Assembly (NCBI GenBank): GCA_942486035.1
Contig: CALNXK010000021.1
Coordinates: forward strand, 1,050,001 to 1,114,000
Source: Porites lobata
Lineage: Eukaryota > Cnidaria > Anthozoa > Scleractinia > Poritidae
Direction of reading: 5' to 3'
DNA length: 64,000 nucleotides
Shown here piece after piece: positions 37,101 through 52,100 of this stretch (the first letter of the stretch is position 1; every line of letters begins with the position of its first letter). The notes beneath the pieces are model-generated. The model worked only from the letters and a program-made list of their open reading frames with translations, had not been told where the DNA came from and ran no database searches. Position numbers and translations under genes: made by a program.

Positions 37101-40100
37101 CACTTAAAATATTATTCTAACAATCAGAAATAAAATAGCATTGAAATTCTCACCAAAGGAAGTTTTCCTTCCTCCCTGGGAATGATTATGTTCAAGTAGC
37201 GATCTCTGCACTATTAAACAGTAAGAATCATAATATCATTTTAATTACAAATTGACCACACACACCAAAAAAACTGTCTCAAAGACAGGGATTAAAATAA
37301 TGACTCTCATCAAAAAAGGAAAAATCGGGCACACAAGAATACAAAGAGCACACAAGACTTTTAACTAGAAAACTTGGGACATAGCACTGATTGTTTCGGT
37401 ATAACACAAAATTCATGCATGATTTAATGACGACTAATTACATGACGTAACATTCATTGATTAGTGAGATCATTACAACTAGTTGCGAAACTTGAGAAAC
37501 ACCAACGCGTATGTGAATATTATTCTTATTTGCGGTTTGTTTTAACATTTCTTGACTGATTGTGATTTCTATTGATATCTGCATGTAGATTTCGAATTTA
37601 TCTTCTGTATCTCTGTACATTTTGGATGAAATAAACCATGTGCAGTATTTGACATCTTAGTGACTCGAAGCTAGCAGTATACTTATTAAAGTTGCATTAT
37701 TTTTATTTTTGTTATATACCACTGTATTGTATTTCTCACACAGAATTTCAGTTTCAGCACCTCAGCAAGGAGTTAACTCTATCTTTCCAAGAGTACCAAA
37801 ACTGACGAAAAAATTTCCAGTGAGTACAAAAAATAAAAACAAACAGTACTATGATGTGCTGAAGTGAAAATGTTATTATTTGAAGGTAACATCACTGTAT
37901 TTACATGATTTACTTCACACACTCAAAAGTCTAAAACACTGGAACTACATTACAGTTATCCATAATTGAATAAAAAGGCTTAACCCTGTAAGTCCCACAA
38001 GTGACCAAAATCAATTTTCTTCTAACAATATCATTACATAATCAGGGCTGTCAAAACGTTTTTAAGTAGCAGGCTGATAATGATTAGTAGGCATCTTGAG
38101 GGCCGAGTCATGTAGGGACATATTTCAATTTCGAGTCTCCGGAAATGGTATTTCCAGGGATTTCCAAGAGGTATTATTTTTCCAGTGCCGACACCATGTT
38201 GTCTTGTCAGAATTCAAGCTAGACTCGGAACAATGCAGTCGAAATGTCCCACGCGTTCCACCACATCGAACAGTTCGAACGTTTCACAGACCTAAACCAG
38301 TTTAAATATGCATTCAATGTCATTCAAAACTAGGAAACAGATGCTTTACAGTACTTTAAACGATGGTGCTTATTTTTTTTAGCAGTTATTGGTAGAAGGA
38401 GAGGAAAGTAAACAGATAAGGATGGCTAAGTAGCGGGGAGTTTTGGCCCGCTACCGGCCCTTATTGACAGCCCTGCATAATGAAGAGGAAATGTTGCAAA
38501 AATTAATAAATTGATCAAGTGACAGAAAATGCTTTGATCTTCAAACAAATTCTCTCAACTAAGTGTTAAGGAAATGTATGGAGATTGGTCTGGAGAATTT
38601 GTATTTGGATATTGGAGTTTAAAGTGTTAAGAAATAAGTATAGGATAGTACAATACCTGGCGTACTGAACGGAATGTTCTGCTGGTAAGATTGACAATGT
38701 TGCAGACAATGTCCCAGTTGGGTGTTTGGCTGGGCACATTAACAGCAAGATCAACTGGCAATTCTTGAAGTGAGTTAACAGCCTAAAATACAAACTTTTC
38801 TTTAGTACTCCATGCAACAGTTTAAGGGTAGTTTGCTTGTTTTTAATAAGGTACCATTGGTTTTAAAGTCAAGTTTAAGTATAGGCACAAGGACTTTGTG
38901 CTTATGGCACTGGCAAAAATTCTTGGGGTAAAGATTAACTTATGGGATTTGCCAGAATAAGTGACACACTCTTGAGCAAAAATACTAGCAAAAGCTGCCC
39001 TTGAATAAGCCTTGTTTTCTTCCAGCAACAGTGCGGTGTTGCCGATTGCCTCTGTCTTTTTAAATGTTTTGTTAATGCTCATATCTCTGATTAGAAGAGT
39101 GAAACAGACCCTAAATGACATTTTTTGTTACATTTCTTTAGCTGTTCTTATTGTTTTTAAAAACAAAGGGAAATAATAATTATGTAGTACCATGTTATTC
39201 ACAAATGAGAGAATTGATGTACATGTAAGTGCGACACCAAGAAGACCAAAGAAACTTTATCAGTGCTTATTTGAGTACACAGACTGCTTATACCTACATA
39301 TTATGTGAAAGAGAGGTTTACTACTGTGAGTCTTTGCAACTTTGAGACCAAAACTATCTTTGAGTATTCTTATAGTCACAAACCTGTAATAAAGCCCAGT
39401 CTTCATGGATCAACCATTCTGGAATTCCTGCACCCTGCAGAGAAATTATTTACTCATATTAAACAAACTACACATGATGAGCAGTGAATTACATCTCTGA
39501 ATTTTTCTTCACTGTATAACTCCACAACTTTATAACAGACATCTCAAGATGAAGAAGGAAATTTGTATCCACTATATAATTATGTTAGCAATAACATGAT
39601 AACAAACCTGTGAATAATCTGCCTGTTTGACAATACTAGGGGCAGCTGGCTGTTTGATCTGCTTCATCTTGGACTTCTTACTTAATGAGTTACGGCGACC
39701 TCTAGCAAATGGATCAAATCCATTCCTATCAAACACTGACGTGGGACGGCTGACTCGATCTCTGTGCAACAAGAAAATAAATAAGTCAAGTATATGTTGG
39801 AGGCACCAGGTGCCAATTGCACAGAACATAACATCAGAAATAACTGCTAACGTCTAGCTCTGAAATACAGAGTTTGACTGGGGTGAAGCTACAATCAAGG
39901 ACACCTAACTTTGGTCACACAGCTCTTGTACCACCCTTTCTCCCTTAGAAAGTTGTTTAGTGATGGTTTATCGGTAGATTGGTCAAATTTTGAGGCCAAA
40001 ATTGAAAGGGAGAGGGAAAAGGATGTCCAGCACAATATGTCAACGTTAGTAATATCAATTGACCCAAGTTCTAATGTCACAAATTGTAGGATGTTAGCTA

Positions 40101-43100
40101 CTAGGTGAAGGTCCCATTAAAATGGCCCCAATTTAAAATACAAACTTCTTTTCTGAGCCAATAACAGCAGCAAACTTACTTTGCAGATCCTTGAAGTTGA
40201 TCCCTGAAGTAAACAACAGACTTGTAAACTGTTCTCTTTCCTGTTTGATGAGGTTTTGTCAAATACATTGGTGGAAGACGATTGGCTACCATAGGAGCGC
40301 TCTCATATAGGTATCCCAAGGTAGGATCGACATACAACTCATCTTGTCCATCCCGGGGAGGAGTCGGTGGGGTCCAAATCTACAAAAAATGGAATTGATG
40401 GTTACAATAATGTTGCTACATTCATACATTTCTTGAATTAGAGACTATTTGGACTACAGAATGAGACTGAAGTAGAGTATCTATCACTAAGTTAGAATAC
40501 AACTTAAGTGTTGTTTCCGAGCTCTGGCAAAGATGTGTTGAAGAAAATTTCCTGCCTCACAGCAATTTAGGCTGTTGTATCAAGTTGATTCAAGTTCAAT
40601 ATTATGGTACATGACTATGAGGTCAGACAAGCCCCACTGTCAGTTACTACGATTCAATAACTCTTCTTAAACCTGTAGGTTAAAGGTAGGGTACCAAGCA
40701 AGACCAGGGCTCTTTTGACAATATGTAAAAAAATATTGTTGAAGAAAAAAAAAATTTTGAATTATTCTCAATTTGAAATAGCAACCTTGATCAGGAGAGG
40801 ATGAACGTAAAAAGAAAAATATGTTGCCTGAGCAATATTTTGGGTATCAAAAAGTAATGCAGGAAATTAATAAGTAACTTGTTCGATTTAATGATGTGCA
40901 AGCTTGACATTCCTTGTAATTGAAAGTTAATAATTGATTTTATGAGAATGAGCAAATGTATGAATTTGTTCTTTATGAGCTAAGTCTGGTTCTCAGAAGT
41001 TAGTGTTCAGTAGTGCAGAACTTTAAACTTTGAAATGCAAACAAATCCAAATATGAAAGTTTTTGAAGGTGGTACCGAGCCCTAGCCTGCCATCACAGAT
41101 GTAATCTAACCCCCAGTTAGCAACGTCCGTGAAGTAGTGCTGATATCCTTGTTCTGGGCCCCAAAAGGACTCAACAAATTACAGGAAAGGCATTTTAAAT
41201 TTCCCTTCAAGTTGATTGGCAGATTGACAATGGCTTTTTTTCAAGGCTAATCATAGCACTTACTAAAATCCTGGTACACAGGTGGGGGTCTAGTAAAAGG
41301 ATTTTGGCGCTGTTTTGCAGACAGACTCGACCAGACTGCTTCACATCTGTTTGGCTCAAACAGCTTAAAATTAAAAAAAAAAAAAAACAGTGGCCACTAA
41401 CCGGCATTTCCTCCCCAGTAACATCATTCACATACACCTAAAGAGAAAACATTTACTTATGAGTTTCTATTTATTAAAATATGGCCTTACAACATGTATA
41501 TGTTGTTGTAAAATTTTATCCTTGCTTTAAATTTTTTTCCTTGTTTTAGACTCATCATTACACATAACCATACCCCAAAACAAAGGGAAACAAAATTTAA
41601 ACCAAGGATAAAATTGAACTACAACATATATATCCCTAAGTGTCCCTAACATGGACTTCTAGTATTGAATTCTGATTTTCATTCATGCTCTCTTAAGGGT
41701 GGCAACCTGCCCAAAATAGATGTCAAAGAGGTCTGTCTTTGCAAGAGTTAACTGCACTGGCTACTTAAAAGTTGTAAACAGATGTTTAACAAGAGGCAAC
41801 CACAGCAAAAAGTGGTTTCACTGATGTCCAAATTATTTAATTCAGAACATGATCCACTAATGGTAATGATCAGGATTGTCCCCTATGAAGCTAGTTTTTC
41901 TTTTCTGTTATGTACAGGGTTCTTACAGATTATTGGATCCAAAATTCCAGACTTTATTCCAAAAAAAAATTTCTTTTTTATAGACTCAAGGTTAACAAAC
42001 AGGTAATCAATAGAGAGTGGGTGGGTGGGGGAGTGAAACACAAAAGTTTGGTTTTGTCAACCGAGGTGATAAAATAAACTTACCCCTGTAAAATGATTGA
42101 AAAACTGACCTTTTGAGTGCTGGTTCTTCGTCACAGCAATTTTAAGCACTCTAATGAAGGCAAGTGCTTGAAAGACCTATTTTCTAATTTCATTTTCTCT
42201 TTAGTTTTTTTTTTCTCTTTGTGATGTAAGGATATTGTAGGAAAAGTTGATGTTGATCACTATGAGACGTAAAGGGTTAACAGTGGTAAAATGACTTCCC
42301 GGAACCAAATTTTTGTAATATCAATTCACCACTTAAAAATGGGAAGGAAATCAGACTGAGTTAGATTTTACAAGGACTTCTGGGATTGTTACTGCAGAAG
42401 CGCCTGTCAGCTATTGGCAATTATTTTCCCTGTCCTGAGGAACAGTCCCAGAAGTCCTTGCGAACATTAACTCAGCCCAGTTTCCTTCTCGAATAATGCA
42501 CGTCTCGTAGCTTTGATAGAAAATGCACAGGAAACCCAAAGGGAGGCTCTGAATGGCTGTTCAGCAAGTCTAGTTCAAAGTGCCTTGAAATGCCTGTCAT
42601 TTTTAAAACCTTCTCTTGATTGTTTGGATGGCGTAGGCTAGCATGTCCAAAACCATAGCAAAATGGACCCCTTCCTCGTTTCTTAACATACAAAAAGAAA
42701 ACAAAATAGAAAGGAAAAAAGCACAAAAGTACAGAAAGTGGGAAGCCATAGTGAGGTGAAGCATCCAAGAGCACAGTAAAAATTAAGTATTCAAGTGAGA
42801 CAACAGCAACAATTGTGATTACTCAAAAAAGAATTATAATGTAGTCATTACAAATCACAAAACAGATTAAAGAGTAAGAATATTGCTTACGTGTTTGTTT
42901 AAATGCAGATAAATGATAAGACGGGTACAGTAAAGAAACGAAAAATAAACAGATGTAAGAGAAGAATGGTATGTTATAAGTCCTGGCCAGCCAAACCACC
43001 ATCAAACACCATTTTTTTGACCAGCAACAGATTGAATTTTAGTTAGTTCAAGACCACTTTGGTCACCATTGTTGGCGATGCTAACGCTGTACAGCCATCC

Positions 43101-46100
43101 AAAGCTACTGGCACACAAAACTAACAGGCAGAATCATAATAGTGCCTATTAGTTCAGCTGTCAATCAAGAGAAGATACAACAATGACAAACACAACGACT
43201 GTTACTTCTCAAACTGTTTATTTTTAAGTCTGTTACACTTTTTTAAAACAAAAGTGCCCAAATTACATAATTTTTTTTTCTGGCCCAATCTTTATACATT
43301 CAATTCAGAGCAACATTCATTTCATTAAACGCTTTCTATAAATAAATGACTTCACTGCATTTAGTGATAAATTTCATACAAAATTTTTTATGTGCAATTT
43401 AACTTTGAAGGATTGACTATCACAAAACACCTACATTGTACAATTTTTTCCAAAAATGCGATAAGACCTTATGCATTATCTGTTTCTCCATATTTCAGTA
43501 ACTGAATAAACAAGAAACCAAAGCACCAATTCAGCTTGACAAACAGTATATCAAGTCAAAACATTTTTTAAACCTAAAAGCTAATTTTCATCAGGAAACT
43601 TAGTTCTTCTGGTGACTCGTTTAGAGCTACTACAGCTACTGCTTCTACTACTAGCTTGGGAGGAAGCGCGGCTGGTACTACGACTATTCCTGACAGCCAC
43701 CGGAGCCTCCTTGGAAGTTACCTTGGGTTCACTGAGTTTTTTTGTTTGTTTCGAACTTAGGGATTTTTTACTTGAGCATCGACTGTTAGGTCTAGATCTG
43801 CGTTTTGACTTATTCTTTTTAACCTGAAGAGCATTCTCGCGGGAGTAAGTGTAGAGTATCTCATCTTCTTCTTCAGCAGCGCGCTTCTCTTCTTCTTTCT
43901 TCAGTGCTTGAAGGTGACCAAGCTCCCAGTCTTTTTTAGCCATCTCAACTTCATCCTATGAAGAACAAAGAATAGAAGTTCAATCACATGAAACTAGCGT
44001 AGAGGGTAAGGGCTTCAGTTGCTTTGATACAACAAACACAACATTTGTCTCCTTCATGGGGACTTCAGAAACATTTGGTGCTTTTCTGAAGCTTGTAAGA
44101 AGGAAAGTTTTAATCTTGCTGAGGTCATGACCCAAACAAAGAGTGAAGACCTTGTCAGGCATTGGAAATTCAGCATAGCCATCAGCATAAAAGTGTAAAA
44201 ACAACCAGCATTTAGCACACCTTAGCTGCTTTTATTTGCTCCAGTGTGATGTATGCACCAGAGGACTCAAGGAATCGAATTGCATATCTTTCCACAGGAG
44301 TCATCTGAAAATACAAAATCAGAATATAACTACCAAATAAGAAAAAAGCAGAATAGACTGTAGCAGTGAAATATTTGAGAATTTCAAGTCAAGACAGGAA
44401 CAGTAGAATACCTGGCCTTCCAAGGCAGAAAGCTCCTCCTCAACTTTAGATATTTCTTCCCTTTGTGCATCCTGTTACAATATAAGCAAACAAAAAGTAG
44501 TAACTATAAATGAAACACAAACAAACAAACAAAACTCCATCTGGAAATCGTTGATACTTTAATAAATACATAAAGTAACTCAAAACAGCATCAATACACA
44601 GGGAAACGTAGCTGCCCAGCACACCATATACTCTAGTTATATGTCAAAGGAAAAAAAAAAAACGTTGCAAAGGCTGGTGAGCACATTTTCACTTAAGCAA
44701 GTGAACTTTGCAACTTTTCAGGGGTGAATAGCAGTGAAGTACCATATACACCACAGTCACACTGAAACCATCACCAATGGAGTCATGGTCAAGTTGGGTT
44801 CTGACTCTTCCAAGTAATAATAAGATCAAGAGGGCATGTGGAAGAGAGATGAGCTGATTTCTTCACCGATTCTGGACATTGCAGTGGCTGGTACCTACCT
44901 TTCCAGATCCATCTTCACTCAGTGGGATTCCCTCATCAAATTCTGCCAACTCAGCAGCTTGTTCTGCCTTGGCACGAGTAGCAGCACATGCATCCTGCTC
45001 ATCTTCAGCTTTGAATAATGCCTACAAAATGTAACAAGAGTGCAATAGAGAAAACCTTGGTTTAATTCTCTTTGCATTCAATAAATAAATTTGAGGGGTC
45101 TGACAGATTAAATATCAGCTCAGAACTTCTGTAATATCAAGGTCATTCAAAAACACGGACCTTTGAAGTTTGAAACTCATCATATGCTGACAAGGAATGG
45201 AGACCATTACTAACACTTTTGATAGCAGTTAATTCACAAAATAATATTGATAATAAAAATTAAACAATTTGAGTATGTTGAGAAACTCCTACTGTATCCA
45301 AATGAAAACTGCGACATGACAGAAAAATTATATTTTCACCCACACAGGTAACACTTAAGGTTGTTTGCAAATATTTGTATAAAACAAGGCTGTTCTCTAA
45401 GAAAAATTGAAGGGAGCCCAGTGCCCTGAACCTGTGAAATCCAGGGTGCCATGCAAAGGATTTCTATGTAAAAACTAAGATTTCCTAGTCACTTAAGAGC
45501 AAAGTAAGGTGGTGCTAGAGCACAGCCCTGTAAAATTAAAGAGGAAAGAAAAACGAAAAGAAACACCATTGTAAGCCTGCGCCACTCCTAGCTTATTTAT
45601 TTTTTTGGTACTCTATAAATGAAAATAATAACAGATTTTCCTTGACTTCTGATATGCATGGACTTAAAAGTGTTTCTTAATTGTGTCCGGGAAAAAACAT
45701 GGAAGAGTGAGGACCTCAATGAAAGCTACTAAATTGAGCCAATATCTAGTTTTATTGTACGACTGAATCTGTGCATGGGCAAGATGAGGTGAATTCTGCG
45801 TTCTGATTGAATGTGGTCAATATCTAGCCATCTTTACATCAAGCTTGGTTAATAGCGCACATTAAGCATTATTTCAATCGCTCTTAAGGCAGAAAAGGTT
45901 TTGCTCCAAAGGCAGTCATACCTGTTCCAGTAAATTCTGAGATACTTTTCCACCCGCAGGTTTTTCACTATTGACTTCGGCACTATCATCAGTGCCAGCT
46001 GTCTCTGGTTCTTCAGGCAATTCTTCTTCTGTTTCAGGTTCCTTAACAGCTTCAGCCTTTGGTTGAACAACGGAAGTTTCTGGCTCAATTGTGAAGAGAT

Positions 46101-49100
46101 CTTTTAGCGTTCCCTGTGAATGTAACATATAACTAGATTAGAATTTAAAAAAAAGTGCACACTGATGAAAAAGACGGCTGGAGGAGTAGCAAAGTTAAGT
46201 CGATTGAGTTATGGTTAACATTATGCTGATAAGTAGACGAATGTATAATACACAAACGTGTCACACTATGGTGCTATACACATATGTTCAAGTCCATGAC
46301 TAAAAAAAACAGAAGGCACTATTTCTGAAGACGACTAATTGTAATCTTGTTTTTTGAATCATGGTTATAAAAATGTGACATCAATTCTGATGACTGCATG
46401 GTCAGTTATTTTGAATGTCATCTAAAACTTTAAACTTGACCTGCTTAAACAATTTTTCTCCCTGTTCTTGTCACATACATTATCTTCAAGAAAGTTAAAA
46501 TCAATCAATCAATCAATCAATCAATAATCTTTATTTACACACAATAAGTATTTAAAGCAATGCTTCGCTTGTGGGGTCGTGTCTAAATAATTAAATAAGA
46601 TAACTAATGAATTAGAAAATAAATAGGATATACACCAGCTAAAATCATATAGCTACTTACAAGTCTAAAACGATAAAAGCTTAAGATTCTAAAGTACAAG
46701 GTGGTACTCTAGTATCGACTAATTATTAACACTAATTATACTTAAAACCTTCCTCCCTTCTGGTCAATGTTTGAGGGGAGATACAGTCGAAATCTAGGTG
46801 GAACAGAGCCTTTGACCGTCTTGCCATAATCGCATATTTCTTAACATTGTCTATATCGTCATTAAGTTGAGGAACCAACGTGTTCCAAACTATTGCTCCT
46901 CTACGAGCTACAAAGTTCCTCATGTAGTTGGTGTTAAAACGAGGGACATCAATTTTCAGTTTCTTCCTAAGTTGATATCGCTTGATGTTATCATTGTTCT
47001 TAATAATAGCTGACATAGCGTCTCGAGTCAGGTTATTGTGGATTTTATACATAAGCTTAGCAAAGCTAATTTTATACATAAAGGCTAAAGAAGACCAATT
47101 AGCCTTTTTCATAACATCTGCATTAGATATCTCTCAAGGTAACTCTAGGATAATTCTCGCAGCTCTACCATGCAGTGCTTCTAATGCCTTAAAACCTTCC
47201 TTATTTGTGAGGCCTCCCCATACTGATATACCATATACCATCGACGGCATAATAACTCTAAATGATCATCAACAGGCTGGAGAGAGGACAGAGAGGTTCA
47301 ACAGGAGCAACTCACCTCTTTGAAGTATGCTGTTGTAAAGTTTCCTCCCTCAATAGCAATGTTACCCAACATTCGTTTCTGGTTTGCCTTTTTCAGGATA
47401 TTTTCCTCCACAGTACGCTCACTGATGAGTCGGTAGATGTGGACATCTCTTGTCTGACCAATACGATGACATCTGTCCTGTGCTTGGGCATCCATGGTGG
47501 GATTCCAGTCACTGTCATAGAATATCACAGTGTCAGCTCCTGTTAGGTTCACTCCCAGACCACCACTGCGTGTGGACAGGATGAAACAGAAGATGCGTGA
47601 ATCTGCATTGAATCTCTCCATCAACACCTAACAGGAAGAATAAATCCAAACAATTATTAGTTTGATACTTCTTTGTACTTGATAGTTCTCCCATAAAAGA
47701 TGTTAGCGAGCTCAAGCAAAGATGTTTCAGGGCGATGCGATGAAAGTCAAGTGGAAGAGACTCCTTTCCCTTTTTATGTGCCTTCAGCTACCAATCTGTA
47801 TTGCAGCTGTCTTAAATCTGACAGAGACGATTTGCCCAAAAATTTGGGCAAAAACACAACCCAAGAATGCAAAAAGTCGGTTTCTGATTGATGGCATTGT
47901 TCAAAAATGTCTTTGCTTAAACTCCCAAAATTTAGTTACTATTAATTTTATTAATTTTATCTTGAAAAGATATTCTGTTAAAACAAACTAGCATTACATG
48001 TTGTCCCATTAGCCCTACGCTATTTGATAATATTTTCAACTCACCTGGCACCAATATCTTATACTCATCCAAAAAAACATTTTTACCAATACAGTAGAAA
48101 ATTGTTGCACAGTGAGAAAGTTCCCCTTATTTAGGGTCTCATACCAAGTAACAATAACATTATAGCCAAATTGTTGCATAGTGAGTAAGTTGTCCTTATT
48201 TAAGCTCAAGCACACCCAGTTACATTGTAATAAATTGCCAAGAAAGAAAGACCAAGTGACTTTTGATTAACTGCTAAATTCTCCTTCCAGTTTCCCTTTT
48301 GTATGCTTGCAAACCAAAGGGAGAATTTCAAATATATACATATATCTCAGCAGTGACTTAGGGCTTTTTTCTGCACATGCCTAGATTTACTCAAGACCAA
48401 ATAAATTATTGTTGACTGACAGTAAGCAGAGATGTTCACTTGTTTCACACCTGCCTGCTAATCAGACAAACTTTTTCTCTTCTTCCATAAAAAGATCCAG
48501 TTAGCAACCATGTTCATGCTAATGAATATAACAACTTTTGTCTTCATGGAAGTACAATTTTTAATATAAATAACCAAAAAATACAGCTAGGATTTAACTC
48601 TCAGAGCTGTCACTTCAACTTGCTGGATATATGAAATATTGGTGGGCAAGGAAATGAACAGCCAGGAAGCTCTAGATCTTGGTTGTATTTTCCTCCTGTT
48701 TGCAAGTAGCTGGGGCCATGCTCAGAGTAGCTGATGAAATGCCTAGGTACTGGACCATAAACGACGGGCCTGGTTCCCCCTAAGTTTGCCCAGTAAGTTC
48801 AAAGACACCTGCGGCTCCAACAAATACATCGAACTACATGCACTGTAACAATGCAAAATTATTTGGGCAAACAAACAATAATATTGAAACACAAAATTTC
48901 ACTGTATCTTTACCTGTCTCTGTTCCACTCTTGTGGTACCGTCCAGTCTCAGGTAGATGTAACCATGGTAGTTTAGAAAACTTTCTAACACATCAAGCAT
49001 CTTGGTCATTTGAGTGAAGATAAGCACCCTTACAGAAAATTTGAAGAAGTCTTAAACTAATGCCGGCTAAACACGTTTAATCAAACAAGGTTTTAAGAAA

Positions 49101-52100
49101 TGAAAAAGCAGACATGGAAAACTGGGGCACAGGTCTTTTTTTTTTACACAGAGTTCAAAGAAAATTCCAAAATTGCATGTAGGTTTATCCCAGCTGTTTC
49201 TTCATACTCAGCTGATCTATTTTTTGCAGTATAAATATAGTATTTATTAAAATGTTTTGAAATTTGCACTAAACTTGCAATCAACTTAAGTCAGAAGACA
49301 GCTTTTACGAAGGAAAGAAGTTTAAACCGTGTTAAACTGAACAGCTTTTAAACATGTTCAAGCTTTGGTGTGAACAGGGCCTAACAGTTCACATGATGAA
49401 ACGCAGTGGAAGAAAGGACATTCAAGTGAAAATATGCATCCAGGCAAATTTCAAAGGACTGGCACAATTTACTTTACTACCTATATGAGAACTTTTCCCT
49501 GGCATTTCAAAGACTACGGGGAAAGTACTGATATGTGATCTGTTTCACAACAGCTCATACCAGTTGCATTTTTAAAAAATAAGTGTCTAATTAAGTGATA
49601 AAATTCTTGGAAAACTTTGACAGGGAACTTTTAGACAGCAATAATCCATGTTGCAGAATTTGAAGAAGCTTGTTCCTTTGATATCAGAGAATACGTCCTC
49701 ACTCTTACCTGTGTTTTTCAGCTTTTAGTCTTCTCAAGAGAAGGTCAAGAGTTTGTAGCTTGCCTGCATTAAAACAGATAAATAAGTACACAAGTTTGTT
49801 TATAGTTCAACTTACAAGTACACATTAAAGGGAGGTTGAAGCAAAACCAAAACACGTTGTTTTATTTGTTTTGTTCTTACCACAATCATACTGAATGAGG
49901 CGTACTTCAGGAAATTGCATGGACGTTCCTCTTGCAACAGGATGCATGAAAGTTGTCCTAGGCATTAATTCATGATGAAGCCTTTCTTCAAGGATCTGCA
50001 TCTTTGTGACGAACGATGGTGGAGGATGTGACATGTGCAGTCTAATGGGAGGAGCTGTGGCCTTTGGGATTACAAACACAAACCTTCAAAAAAAGAGAGA
50101 GGAAAAACAAGCATGAGGAAGAGATTTCTGTTTTACAGTAAACTATTTCTGAGATGGGACATTGATGGGACAAGTATTAGCTGTCTGAATTAGAGAGAGT
50201 CAAACAAAAGATTGAACAACCAAGAAAAGGTATCACAGGGAAACTCAATGGTACAATTCACATTTCATACACAGTACCAGATTAACAAAACACTATGCCA
50301 AATAATTATCATTAATACCATTACCTGACAGCTCAGAACTTCAGTAATATCAAGGTCATTCAAAAACACGGACCATTGAAGTTGAGAATTCATCACGTAC
50401 TGTCAGTGCCGAAAATGTACCTTAATGTAACATGACTGTATTATTGCAAGGAAGGGCTAGCATTGAGGGCTTTGTCTTTAAACTGTTTTTTGCCCAGGTT
50501 CAGCATACTACTCAATGCCAATTAATGCTGTAGGAAATTTTGCTGAGGATACAGCATTATAAGCTTCATTTTGCAGCTTTAATGAGACTGATTTTCCTAC
50601 TTGACACAGAGCCTGAAAAAGATGCATCTGGCAACACTGCTATGCTTTAGAGAATAAGTATCCAGTGACAATGTGTTGTTTTATGTGCAATCTACCTTCT
50701 TATGATTTCCCTCATTTCATCAATTCTAGACTCTGGGGTCTTCATCATGTTTGTTAAATACTCAGAGCGCTTGACTGTAGTCCACACATTATGAACAACA
50801 GATACAGCCTTCACCAGGTCCACTCCATAAACAGGCTGAGCTTGAGCATGACGGCTGTTTACTTCCACGATGCGCGTCAGCTTTTGTTTTCTTTCTTTAG
50901 CTCTCTTTTCTGCAAGGTTTTCCTGTAACATTATATGCAAAAATGCCTATAGTGAACAAACAAGGATCTGAAAACATTGGTCGATCGTTAAATGGGGCTG
51001 GGCACCATCCTAGGGGATTGGAATGGACCAATAAGATGACATTCAAGTTTTATATTAATGAGTAATGATCTCAATCAAGCATAAGCCTTTGATCCAGAAA
51101 TGAAGAGAAGCGAATTTCTCGTAGCCTCCTTTCCATGTCTCTGTACACCTCCCCAACTAATGACTTGTCTAACATTGTTTTTTTTCCTTTGGTAGATAAA
51201 AGACACAGAAAATTTGAAATAAAAATAATAAAAAATGAAAAATGAATAGAAAAACAAAAAAAACAACAACAACAGAACAAACATTAGTTGCCTAGGTTTG
51301 GACTTACAATAATCCACAAACTATCAGCAAACTGGTTTTCCAGAGGAAATTTTATGTGCACCATTGTTTGCTAGTTTGGCTTTTACCCCTCCCCTCCCTC
51401 CCACATTCCACATACTAGTGTCTCAGTGATGGTATGGCAGGTGCTAGGAGATGAGTTGTGGAAGGACTGCCATGGCACCCCTAATACTTCAACCAGCTTA
51501 CAGTTTACTTTCTGCTCTATTAAGGGTAATCTATCATTGCAATCACATACCAGGTAGAAAGGAGAATCTTTGTTTACATGAGAGACAGCTGGAACAGCGA
51601 CTGATGGTTTGTTCTCCAGGGCAATCCTCTTGCTGGGTGAAACAGCAAAAGGTTTTGTCTCGGGATGAGCAAGTCTACTTGCTGTATCAGACTTCACACT
51701 TTGTACTACAGGTGCTCTAACTTGCAGCACTGGAAGGTCAGCATTACTAGCAACTATCTGCCGTGGTTCAGAAGTTACACTGCTGACAGAAGGAGAAGCT
51801 GGCCACGATGGATGTCTTGCCAAAGGCTGACGCTGGGTATCATACCCTGCTGCATGACCCGGATAAGGAGGAGGGGGAGCTCTTCCATATCCCGCCATAA
51901 GTAACCTAGAAGCTGGGTAGCCAACTGGCGCTCCAGTACTATGCCGTGTTGAGTAGCCATGCTGTCCTTCAGGCGTCCCTGGTTGTAATCTTCCTGCAAC
52001 AGATCCCATGTAGCCAGGACGTGGGTAACCTGGTAGCTCTTGAGACCAACTAGGCGGCATACCATAGGGTAGGTTACCTGGTGTGTAAGCTCCATGCATC

